Positions 53,479-60,783 of a stretch of 64,000 nt of DNA are shown here, piece by piece. Position 1 is the first letter of the stretch. Each line of letters starts with the position of its first letter. The position numbers were made by a program, and so were the translations under genes. The stretch is taken from NCBI RefSeq assembly GCF_014635725.1, contig NZ_BMDJ01000010.1:149675-213674 (forward strand). Direction: 5' to 3'. This DNA is from Pedobacter mendelii. GTDB taxonomy: Bacteria; Bacteroidota; Bacteroidia; Sphingobacteriales; Sphingobacteriaceae. The notes beneath the pieces were generated by a model, which saw nothing but the letters and a program-made list of their open reading frames with translations, did no database searches and had not been told where the DNA came from.

Positions 53479-53984
53479 ACTTTAATCTCAAAAAGACTTA
53501 AACTGATGCCTTCATAATGTTTTGGTAAGCCTTCAGTTTGCTCCATTGTTACAACGCCAACATAATCAAACCCGCAACTTGTATAATATTCTAAAAGTTT
53601 ATCATTATCAGCCCAAGTGTCCATCCTGATGAATTTTATGCCGTTTTTAGCAGCAAATACTTTTGCCCATTTGATAATCTCTTTTACAAAAGAATAACCA
53701 CGAAACTCAGGATGTGTTACAATCCGATGGATGTAAATGGAATCTTTATCTCTATTGCCCCAAATCAATTTATCATCAAAAGTTATAGCAAAAATGCAAG
53801 CAACTTCATCATCAACAAGTATTTTATATTGCCTGCTATCTGTAATTTCAGTTTCGATTAATTCCTTATTGAAACCCTGCCAGTGTTTATTGAAAACTTT
53901 TTTCTGATGCTCTACCGCCATATCGTAAAATTGAAATATGGTATCTAAATCTGAATGCTGACTGTTTAAAACCTGGATTTGCAT
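53475..53984 (-). CDS. GNAT-family N-acetyltransferase
   Basis: A 169-residue acetyltransferase. The acetyl-CoA-binding pattern is seen in YIHRIVTHPEFRGYSFVKEIIKWAKVF (R-x-x-G/Y-type loop), and the late strand DNDKLLEYYTSCGFDYVG is the common GNAT C-terminal segment. It overlaps the end of the neighbouring GNAT pseudogene by four bases on the opposite strand. Substrate unknown. Confidence 0.85.
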   Translation of the reverse strand: MQIQVLNSQHSDLDTIFQFYDMAVEHQKKVFNKHWQGFNKELIETEITDSRQYKILVDDEVACIFAITFDDKLIWGNRDKDSIYIHRIVTHPEFRGYSFVKEIIKWAKVFAAKNGIKFIRMDTWADNDKLLEYYTSCGFDYVGVVTMEQTEGLPKHYEGISLSLFEIKV

Positions 53985-54352
53985 GCCGCGAATATAAGAA
54001 TTCAGCGTTGAATTATTTGGACCTACGCACCTCAGGTTTTGCGCTCGTCATGCTGAATTTAGTTTAGCATCTTAAATACTATGCCGCCTTATTATTAAGA
54101 CCCTGAAATAAATTCAGGGTGAAGACCGTTTGTTGATGGTGTTTAATTTCGGTGATTATTGGAATGTTATCATTGGCAGGTAAAAGTTCTATAAGAGCAA
54201 GGAAAAACCTTCCGTCAGAAGGTGGGGATCCTTCGTGCCATGCAAATAACTTAACAAAAAAAGCAGGGCTGCATTTCCTTATGGAATGCAGCCCTGCTCT
54301 AATTATTTTTACGCCTAAATTTTGCTTTGACTTTTAGTCCTTCAGCTTTAAC
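53985..54352. other. Gap with repeat fragments upstream of the GNAT gene
   Basis: No gene. It contains CGTCATGCTGAATTTAG (about 54046) and a short hairpin ACCCTGAA-ATAAA-TTCAGGGT (54100-54120), both resembling dispersed intergenic repeats, and the der terminator at 54262-54298. Confidence 0.55.
54262..54298 (-). terminator. Terminator of der
   Basis: AGCAGGGCTGCATT (54262-54275) and AATGCAGCCCTGCT (54285-54298) form a 14-bp stem. On the minus strand a run of seven T follows, 55 bases after the der stop. Confidence 0.88.
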
Positions 54353-55654
54353 TTATTTCTGTCTGAAATAAATCTGGATTGGGGCTCCTGAAAAATCAAA
54401 ATTTTCTCTTAATTTATTCTCAATAAAACGTTTATACGGATCTTTAATGTACTGCGGCAAATTGCAGAAAAAGGCAAACATTGGTGAAGTCGCATTAATT
54501 TGGGTAATGTATTTAATTTTAATGTGCTTGCCTTTTAATGCCGGAGGCGGGAATTTTTCAATCAAAGGTAACATTACATCATTTAATTTCGATGTAGGCA
54601 CTTTTTTACCTCGGTTTTTATAAACTTCTAAACCTACTTCAATTGCTTTAAAAATACGTTGTTTGTTTAATACGGAAGTAAATACAATTGGCACATCGGT
54701 AAATGGGCGAATGCGTTCGTGTATTTCTTCTTCAAATGCTTTCATAGTTTGAGTGTTTTTCTCAACCAAATCCCACTTATTAACCAAAATAACAATGCCT
54801 TTTTTATTTTTCTCTGCAAGGTGGAAAATATTAATATCCTGGCTTTCAATACCTTCGACAGCATCAATCATTAAGATAACAACATCAGCCTCTTCTATAG
54901 CCTTAATGGTACGCATTACAGAATAAAACTCCAGGTTTTCTTTTACCTTTGTTTTCTTACGCAAACCCGCAGTATCAATCAGCATAAATTCATGACCAAA
55001 TTGGTTGTAATGAATTTTAATTGAATCGCGGGTTGTACCTGCATTTGCCGTAACAATATTGCGTTCTTTGCCAACTAAAGCATTTACTAGAGATGATTTA
55101 CCAACATTTGGGCGACCAGCAATGGTAATTTTTGGCAACTGGTTTTCCTCTTCAGGGATATCTTCAAAATGCTTTACTATTTCATCTAATAACTCTCCTG
55201 TTCCAGAACCCGTCATTGACGATAGCGGAAAAACTTCTCCTAAACCGAACCCATAAAAAGTGCTTATTTCGCTATGTAAAGCAGTATTATCAACTTTGTT
55301 GGCTGTTACAAAAACGGGCTTATTGCTACGACGTAGTACTTGCGCTATGTCGTCGTCTAAATCTGTTATGCCAGTGGTTACATCAACCATAAAAATAAGC
55401 ACGCTTGCTTCTTCAATAGCAATTATAACCTGTTCGCGGATGGCTACTTCATAAACATCTTCAGAATTTGCAACATAACCACCTGTATCAATCACAGTAA
55501 ATTGTCTGTCTGTCCATTCGGCAGTACCATAATGCCTGTCGCGGGTTACACCGCTAATATCATCTACAATAGCTTTACGGCTTTCCGTTAATCTGTTAAA
55601 AAGTGTGCTTTTGCCTACGTTCGGCCTGCCTACGATGGCTATAATGTTACTCAT
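54353..55654 (-). CDS. der: Ribosome-assembly GTPase Der (EngA)
   Basis: The 433-residue protein has two GTPase domains and a C-terminal KH-like domain, and helps late 50S subunit assembly. Domain 1 has GRPNVGKST, DTGGY and NKVD; domain 2 starts near residue 180 with GRPNVGKSS, DTAGLRKKTKV and NKWD. KIKYITQINATSPMFAFFCN marks the KH-like end. A tandem pair of GTPases, der then era, lies here on the same strand; era is upstream by about 130 bases. Confidence 0.97.
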   Translation of the reverse strand: MSNIIAIVGRPNVGKSTLFNRLTESRKAIVDDISGVTRDRHYGTAEWTDRQFTVIDTGGYVANSEDVYEVAIREQVIIAIEEASVLIFMVDVTTGITDLDDDIAQVLRRSNKPVFVTANKVDNTALHSEISTFYGFGLGEVFPLSSMTGSGTGELLDEIVKHFEDIPEEENQLPKITIAGRPNVGKSSLVNALVGKERNIVTANAGTTRDSIKIHYNQFGHEFMLIDTAGLRKKTKVKENLEFYSVMRTIKAIEEADVVILMIDAVEGIESQDINIFHLAEKNKKGIVILVNKWDLVEKNTQTMKAFEEEIHERIRPFTDVPIVFTSVLNKQRIFKAIEVGLEVYKNRGKKVPTSKLNDVMLPLIEKFPPPALKGKHIKIKYITQINATSPMFAFFCNLPQYIKDPYKRFIENKLRENFDFSGAPIQIYFRQK

Positions 55655-55665
55655 GGTATTGTTTA

Positions 55666-55749
55666 TTGATAGTTAATGGCTTATAGTTAATGGTCGGGAT
55701 GTTTAGGCAAGCTGCTTAAACTATTTGGCTATCAGCCATTGACTATCAA
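55666..55749. repeat. Inverted repeat between era and der
   Basis: TTGATAGTTAATGGCT (55666-55681) and AGCCATTGACTATCAA (55734-55749) are complementary except for one position; a second partial copy of the left arm (TATAGTTAATGG) lies between. No T-run; role unknown. Confidence 0.6.
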
Positions 55750-55785
55750 CTACTAACCGATTTATTTCGGGCTGCAAAGGTACGG

Positions 55786-56682
55786 TTAATTATCGTAACC
55801 AAAGCTTTTTAGGTAGTTCTTTTTACTTCTCCAGTCTGGAATTACCTTTACAAACATTTCCAGAAAAACTTTATTATCCAAAAATTTCTCAATTTCTATG
55901 CGGGCTTCGGTACCAACTTTTTTTAGCATGCTGCCTGCTGTACCGATAAGGATATTTTTTTGAGAATCTCTTTCAACTACAATTTCGGCAGTAATTCTTA
56001 TCATGGAACCTTTTCCATTTTTCATTTCTTCTTCCTTAAAGCTTTTAACAATAACTTCTGTGCTATAAGGAATTTCTTTTTGATAATTAAGGAAGATTTT
56101 TTCGCGGATAATTTCAGAAACGAAGAAACGTTCTGAGCGATCTGTATATTCTTCTTTATCATAATATGGTGGATGTTCAGGCAGCATTTCTAAAACTCTT
56201 TCTAATAATCCGTCTACATTATGTTTGTGCAAAGCAGAAATTGCATAAATAGAAACGGGGTTTAGCTTTTCCTGCCAGTAAGCAATCTTCTCATCAACCT
56301 GTTCTTGCAAAGCTTTATCGATCTTGTTTATCAGTACAATTGTTGGGATGTTTCTGTTAATGATTTTCTCCAAAACATCCTCTTCATCATGGGCTTCGTT
56401 AATGTCGGTTACGAACAAAAGTACGTCTGCATCGGTTAAAGATCCGTTAACAAAGCTCATCATACTCTCTTGCAAACTATATTTTGGCTTAATTATACCT
56501 GGTGTATCAGAGAAAACTATCTGATAATCATCTTCATTTACAATGCCTAAAATGCGGTGTCTGGTGGTTTGAGCTTTAGGCGTAATGATGCTAAGTCGCT
56601 CGCCCACAAGCACATTCATGAGTGTTGATTTACCAACATTTGGCTTGCCTATTATACTAACAAAACCTGCTTTATGCGTCAT
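55786..56682 (-). CDS. era: 16S rRNA-binding GTPase Era
   Basis: A 298-residue GTPase that binds 16S rRNA and helps 30S maturation. G1 is GKPNVGKST, G3 DTPGI, G4 NKID, and the C-terminal KH domain has GSMIRITAEIVVERDSQKNILIGTAG with the GxxG-type loop. A longer start at 56715 is possible, but MTHKAGFVSIIGKPNVG is standard, so 56682 is used. Its start region is close to the tRNA promoter on the other strand. Confidence 0.96.
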   Translation of the reverse strand: MTHKAGFVSIIGKPNVGKSTLMNVLVGERLSIITPKAQTTRHRILGIVNEDDYQIVFSDTPGIIKPKYSLQESMMSFVNGSLTDADVLLFVTDINEAHDEEDVLEKIINRNIPTIVLINKIDKALQEQVDEKIAYWQEKLNPVSIYAISALHKHNVDGLLERVLEMLPEHPPYYDKEEYTDRSERFFVSEIIREKIFLNYQKEIPYSTEVIVKSFKEEEMKNGKGSMIRITAEIVVERDSQKNILIGTAGSMLKKVGTEARIEIEKFLDNKVFLEMFVKVIPDWRSKKNYLKSFGYDN

Positions 56683-56704
56683 TAAAATATTTATTAAAAA
56701 AAAT

Positions 56705-56735
56705 TTGCAGCACAAAGAAACGAATTATATCTTTG
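56705..56735 (+). promoter_or_regulatory. Promoter of the tRNA array
   Basis: TTG at 56705-56707 and TATCTTTG at 56728-56735 are 20 bases apart, one more than ideal. Transcription would start near 56742, about 55 bases before the first tRNA. Confidence 0.7.
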
Positions 56736-56796
56736 CATTCCAATTCGGAAATAGAGTTAAGGATTTAATTCAATAGAAAAAACGAGTTGTATAGAG

Positions 56797-56869
<73 letters not shown>

Positions 56870-56951
56870 CAAATTGAATTACGATTGTAGATTTACGAAT
56901 TTAGATTGCATATAAATCGTAAATACAAAATTGTAAATCGTAAATCAAAAT

Positions 56952-57023
56952 GGCCCGTTCGTCTAGGGGTGAGGACGCCAGATTTTCATTCTGGAAACAG
57001 GGGTTCGATTCCCCTACGGGCTA
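56952..57023 (+). tRNA. tRNA-Glu (TTC), copy 1
   Basis: Acceptor stem GGCCCGT with ACGGGCT (one G-U), anticodon arm CCAGA-TTTTCAT-TCTGG with anticodon TTC, T arm AGGGG-TTCGATT-CCCCT. No CCA encoded. D loop differs from copy 2. Confidence 0.93.
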
Positions 57024-57112
57024 CGAACCGCCTTTATTAAGTTTGGCAGGTTTATAATCAGTTTCAGTACTGTAAACAGTGAGGGTTGGTATTCCCTAAA
57101 AATACAACATAA

Positions 57113-57188
<76 letters not shown>

Positions 57189-57268
57189 AATTGAAATACG
57201 ATTGTAGATTGACGAATTTAGATTACTTGTAAATCGTAAGTCCAAAATTGTAATTCGTGTATCAAAAT

Positions 57269-57340
57269 GGCCCGCTCGTCTACCGGTTAGGACGCCAGAT
57301 TTTCATTCTGGAAATAGGGGTTCGATTCCCCTGCGGGCTA
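57269..57340 (+). tRNA. tRNA-Glu (TTC), copy 2
   Basis: Same anticodon arm as copy 1, with acceptor GGCCCGC/GCGGGCT and a different D arm (TCTACCGGTTAGGA in place of TCTAGGGGTGAGGA). The compensated change at positions 7 and 66 keeps the pairing. Confidence 0.93.
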
Positions 57341-57364
57341 CAAACATCAACATCAAATGATTAC

Positions 57365-57400
57365 AAAAACCTGTAAATCAAACATTTGCAGGTTTTTTTT
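57365..57400 (+). terminator. Terminator of the tRNA array
   Basis: AAAAACCTGTAAAT (57365-57378) pairs with ATTTGCAGGTTTTT (57384-57397) with one G-U pair, and a run of eight T follows. Confidence 0.88.
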
Positions 57401-57678
57401 GACATCGAAAACCTGTTTGATTGTGTTTCAAAACGATCTGTCTTTGAATATGGTAAATCAAGTGATGTATTCCTTATAATTATTTTTGGTGATTGTTCGT
57501 TTTTATACTGCTTTCTATTTCTGATATTATTTGATTCTTTTACCTGATTAAATCACATCTACCACCACGGATATGGCATGTTAGCGCCGGATCTTCAGGG
57601 ACGTAATTCTTACAATGTATAATTATCTATCAAACTTCAACTTTACTTATTTCTAATTTTATGTGCACTTATAACCTC
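57401..57678. other. Gap between the tRNA array and the TPR operon
   Basis: About 280 bases between converging units, with no gene, tRNA or repeat that I can see. Confidence 0.5.
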
Positions 57679-57712
57679 TAACAAAAAAGCAACCTTGGTT
57701 GCTTTTTTGTTA
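57679..57712 (-). terminator. Terminator of the T6SS effector operon
   Basis: TAACAAAAAAGCAACC (57679-57694) and GGTTGCTTTTTTGTTA (57697-57712) form a 16-bp perfect stem with A- and T-runs. It overlaps the stop codon of the last TPR gene. Confidence 0.88.
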
Positions 57713-58207
57713 ATTTTTATTCCAATCTGGTGGTAGCCACCCTTTCTGGGGTTGATCTGTTTGAATATGGGTATTTGAAGTTAACCCTTTCTCCGCTTCT
57801 TCTTTGATGAGTTGATAATAGGCAGGGTTTTGATCTTTAAATATTTCATCTCCATCCAACATATAAGCACTCATAAAGTTAGACTTGGCTTTGTCTAGAT
57901 TGTCTTCTTCGAAATAAACCTGACCGATAGAAAACCAGATATATGGATTACCCGTTCCATCGGGGCTCATTAATGCTTTTTGATAGGCATCCATTGCTTC
58001 ATTTAACTTTTGTTTGTTGAACAGAGCATCACCCAGCGCAACATATAACCACGTGGCAGCTTCCCAGTCAGTTTTAGGTTCAGGTAACAAATCTAAAGCC
58101 TCATTGTACTGGTTTATAGCGGATGTGAATTGCTCCTTTTCTGCGTAATCATCTCCTCTTTCTGAAAGGGTAGTAATCTTATCGTATATTTCGTCTGGTA
58201 ATTCCAT
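57710..58207 (-). CDS. TPR-like protein, candidate immunity protein
   Basis: A 165-residue soluble protein with three or four tetratricopeptide-like helix pairs (DDYAEKEQFTSAINQYNEALDL, WLYVALGDALFNKQKLNEAMDAYQKAL, IWFSIGQVYFEEDNLDKAKSNFMSAY). Its last half resembles the TPR gene at 58758 (VYFEEDNLDKAKSNF against IYFEEGNFETAKHYF, then D-x-PAYY against DPKYLD). It closes the operon behind a Hint-linked nuclease toxin, a usual place for immunity genes. The role is inferred; it may instead be an orphan immunity or adaptor protein. Confidence 0.7.
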   Translation of the reverse strand: MELPDEIYDKITTLSERGDDYAEKEQFTSAINQYNEALDLLPEPKTDWEAATWLYVALGDALFNKQKLNEAMDAYQKALMSPDGTGNPYIWFSIGQVYFEEDNLDKAKSNFMSAYMLDGDEIFKDQNPAYYQLIKEEAEKGLTSNTHIQTDQPQKGWLPPDWNKN

Positions 58208-58246
58208 AATATTGATTTAAGAGGTGATTTTTTTTCAATTGGTCTC

Positions 58247-58645
58247 TTATTTAATATATTTATCTGGGTTTTTAACAAATCTAAAAATTCAGGAGGCTCT
58301 TTCAATACACTACCATTGCTTAATTTATCTGCATTCTTGAATTTTTCAAAAGCATCCTCATCTTTTTCTTCAAAAAAGCAAGCTCACCAAGATATAGATC
58401 AATCATCTCTTGGTGTGTTTCTTTATATAAATAGATATATTTCCACTTTGTGGCTAGGTCAAAATTTTTAACTTACATCCATCATAGATATGGCTAAAAG
58501 GGTTCTATCAGTTATCTTCGGGAAGTTTGTCCCACTCATTATCTAAATGTGTTAGCTCCTTTAATAGGACTGTATCGTTTTCAAGAGCATATTGATCAAT
58601 ATGGTCAAATAGTTCAAAAATTTTTTCGTTTACATCCATGTTCAT
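58247..58645 (-). pseudogene. Decayed TPR-like paralogue (candidate immunity remnant)
   Basis: On the minus strand an ATG at 58645 gives MNMDVNEKIFELFDHIDQ to KLPEDN, then a stop. Shifting frame continues the match with the gene at 58758: TDRTLLAISMMDVS, NFDLATKWKYIYLY..LYLGELAF, FEEKDEDAFEKFKNADKL, EPPEFLDLL and finally KNPDKYIK with a stop at 58247 (compare DPKYLDFYRNPEKYMK). At least four frameshifts are needed, three of them beside homopolymers (GTTAAAAATTTT, GCTTTTTTG, TTAAAAACCC). The whole ancestral gene is present but cannot be translated. Confidence 0.82.
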
Positions 58646-58757
58646 TGTATAATTAGATTATAAAGGAGGAAGATGTACTTTTCTACCCATTTGACATTTC
58701 TTCTCTCTGAAAACGTAGTAATCTTTACGCACATTTAATCTGGTAATTTCATGGTAG

Positions 58758-59177
58758 CTATTTCATGTATTTTTCAGGATTGCGGTAAAAATCAAGGTAT
58801 TTTGGGTCTTCGTCTTGAAACTCCCTCCCTTTAGACTTTTCATAAGCATCATTAAAATAGTGCTTGGCGGTTTCAAAATTTCCTTCTTCAAAATATATTT
58901 TACCAAGTATCATCTCATTACCTCCTGTATTTGACCCTTTTCTATTTTTTGATAAAATATCTGCCCATTTTTTTGCCTTTTCGAAATCTTTAAAATACAT
59001 ATATTCATTAATCATCATCAGCGCAATAATACTAGTTTCGGATGTGATATATTTTTCATCTGGAAGATTATCCCATTCTTTCTCCATGAACTCTAATGAC
59101 ATTTTCTTAGATGAATTATCCATTTTTTGATATCCATCTGCAAGATTCAATATTTCAAATATTTTTTCTTCAATCAT
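58758..59177 (-). CDS. TPR-like protein, candidate immunity protein of the adjacent toxin
   Basis: A 139-residue, acidic soluble protein without a signal peptide. The middle and end look like TPR-type helix pairs (INEYMYFKDFEKAKKWADIL, GNEMILGKIYFEEGNFETAKHYF). It starts four bases after the stop of the nuclease toxin gene, so they are translated together, the standard layout for effector and immunity. A decayed copy and a third relative follow. Immunity is inferred from position and family; binding to the toxin is not shown. Confidence 0.75.
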   Translation of the reverse strand: MIEEKIFEILNLADGYQKMDNSSKKMSLEFMEKEWDNLPDEKYITSETSIIALMMINEYMYFKDFEKAKKWADILSKNRKGSNTGGNEMILGKIYFEEGNFETAKHYFNDAYEKSKGREFQDEDPKYLDFYRNPEKYMK

Positions 59178-59181
59178 AATT

Positions 59182-60771
59182 TTATTTTTTTAATGGGTTT
59201 AAATAAGTTTCTCCAATTTGAGCACCTTGGGATCGGTTAATAGAATAATGATCCAATTTGTAATTTTTAGAATTAAGCATCCAATCTCTTACCTCTTTAG
59301 ATTTAGCGCCATAATTTCTCCCAGTTTTGTTCCACCAACTTACCGCATCAGTTTGATGAGCCATATCTGCTTTGCTAATGTCATGCCAATCGCCTTTAGA
59401 ATCTTTAAATATTTTTTGCCCATTAGGCAATTCTCTTGCCGTAGGAGGTACTTCACTTTTCATTCTTTCAAAAACCTCACGTCCGGTTTTAGAATTTTTG
59501 CCAGGAGTACGACCCAAATATTGAAGCCTTTTACTAACTTTTTTTATAGTTTCTTTAATGCACATGCCTTTCGCACCATTATGCACCAACACTTTAATGT
59601 TGCCTACGTGGAAAGTCTCAAAGTCTTCTACTTCAAAGTTATAAACTTTTGTCTTTTTACTACTTATTGAAGTCTCAGAATTACTGTTTTCGATAACATA
59701 ATCTACATTAATGACCGTCTCTTCCTTATTGCTAAACAACATCACTTTATCTCCGGCTTCAAGTGCACCAGCATCTACCCACTCCCCGTCGCTGTAAAAA
59801 GGGTGCGTTGGTGTGGTATCAATTATTTCCCCGCCAATGTTAAGCCTAACCAGTACATCTGTTTCACTTTCGATAATCCTAGAAACCTTTTTTAATGCGT
59901 ATTCGCCTGTATTCTCGCTCCAGGCCCAAATTTCCTCTTCCGGTTTAATGTCTTCTATATTTTTTAAATCGTCTTTAACAGCTACGGGCGTACCTGCAGG
60001 AAAACAAGCGAAAACACAAAGCTTACCTCTTGTTAAACTTTTTAAGCTTAGCTTTTCTATCTGTTTGGCTGCTTGTTTAGCTGCAGCTTCAAGGGCTTCT
60101 TTGCTTAGTTTTTTGGCAACTTGTTTTGCACCAGCTTTTACAGCTTGTTTAATGCCAACCTTAGCAACCGTACTGCCTGCAAGCGAAGCACCACCGGTAA
60201 ATGGGGCACCAGCAACACCAACAACATCTAAGGCAAGGAAACCAACATCCAATAATGCCATTCCCCAATTCCCCTCACTAACATTTTTAACCAAACTTAC
60301 AATTGGTCCAACTATTGGAACACAATCCACAACAAATTCTCCGGCTTTTTTCCACCAGGGTTTATTTTTCTCTTCCTGCTCTTTATCGTATGCTTTTTGA
60401 GCATCATCACGCATGCCATTTAACTCGTCTTCTTCTTCAGGTGATAAAGGGATTTGTCCGCTGGTTAAAAACTCAATTTTGCCACCAACACCACAATTCA
60501 TGCAGCTTTTTCCTATTAGTGTTTGGGCACCTTTAATTTTTACCGGATAAGTGTCCTGCCACTCCGTACTCGAAGGCACACATGGTTTTTGTGTTTTTTT
60601 ACAAACGATAAAAGTCGGGATATTGGTTATCGAAATTTTATCAATTTTAGTAGAAACCAGGCAACTGTTGATTTTTGTGGTTGCGTTATAAGTAGGCGTA
60701 AACAATCCTGGTACACTTCCTTCGGTGCACTGGATCATGGCTTTGGCGGTGATATACTCTAACTCTTCCAT
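59182..60771 (-). CDS. DUF4280 (PAAR-like)-Hint-nuclease polymorphic toxin (T6SS effector)
   Basis: A 529-residue multidomain protein. Residues 1-115 are a DUF4280/PAAR-like tip (AMIQCTEGSVPGLFTP, SCMNCGVGGKIEF). Residues 140-250 are hydrophobic then Lys/Ala-rich. Residues 256-400 are a Hint (intein-like) domain: Cys256 in CFPAGTPV, His323 in TPTHPFY, and His397-Asn398 in VLVHNGA, all needed for self-cleavage. Residues 401-529 are the toxin: LGRTPGKNSKTGREVFERM, KADMAHQTDAVSWWN and NYKLDHYSINRSQGA resemble the GH-E type HNH/ENDO VII nucleases. It is 12 bases behind vgrG and four before its candidate immunity gene. DNA cleavage is inferred. Confidence 0.85.
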   Translation of the reverse strand: MEELEYITAKAMIQCTEGSVPGLFTPTYNATTKINSCLVSTKIDKISITNIPTFIVCKKTQKPCVPSSTEWQDTYPVKIKGAQTLIGKSCMNCGVGGKIEFLTSGQIPLSPEEEDELNGMRDDAQKAYDKEQEEKNKPWWKKAGEFVVDCVPIVGPIVSLVKNVSEGNWGMALLDVGFLALDVVGVAGAPFTGGASLAGSTVAKVGIKQAVKAGAKQVAKKLSKEALEAAAKQAAKQIEKLSLKSLTRGKLCVFACFPAGTPVAVKDDLKNIEDIKPEEEIWAWSENTGEYALKKVSRIIESETDVLVRLNIGGEIIDTTPTHPFYSDGEWVDAGALEAGDKVMLFSNKEETVINVDYVIENSNSETSISSKKTKVYNFEVEDFETFHVGNIKVLVHNGAKGMCIKETIKKVSKRLQYLGRTPGKNSKTGREVFERMKSEVPPTARELPNGQKIFKDSKGDWHDISKADMAHQTDAVSWWNKTGRNYGAKSKEVRDWMLNSKNYKLDHYSINRSQGAQIGETYLNPLKK

Positions 60772-60783
60772 AAAAGATACAAA

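Noticed and set aside
59813..60400. 195-codon frame antisense to the Hint toxin gene
   Set aside because: It is fully inside a gene with clear domains and reads as a Ser/Ala-rich shadow of it.
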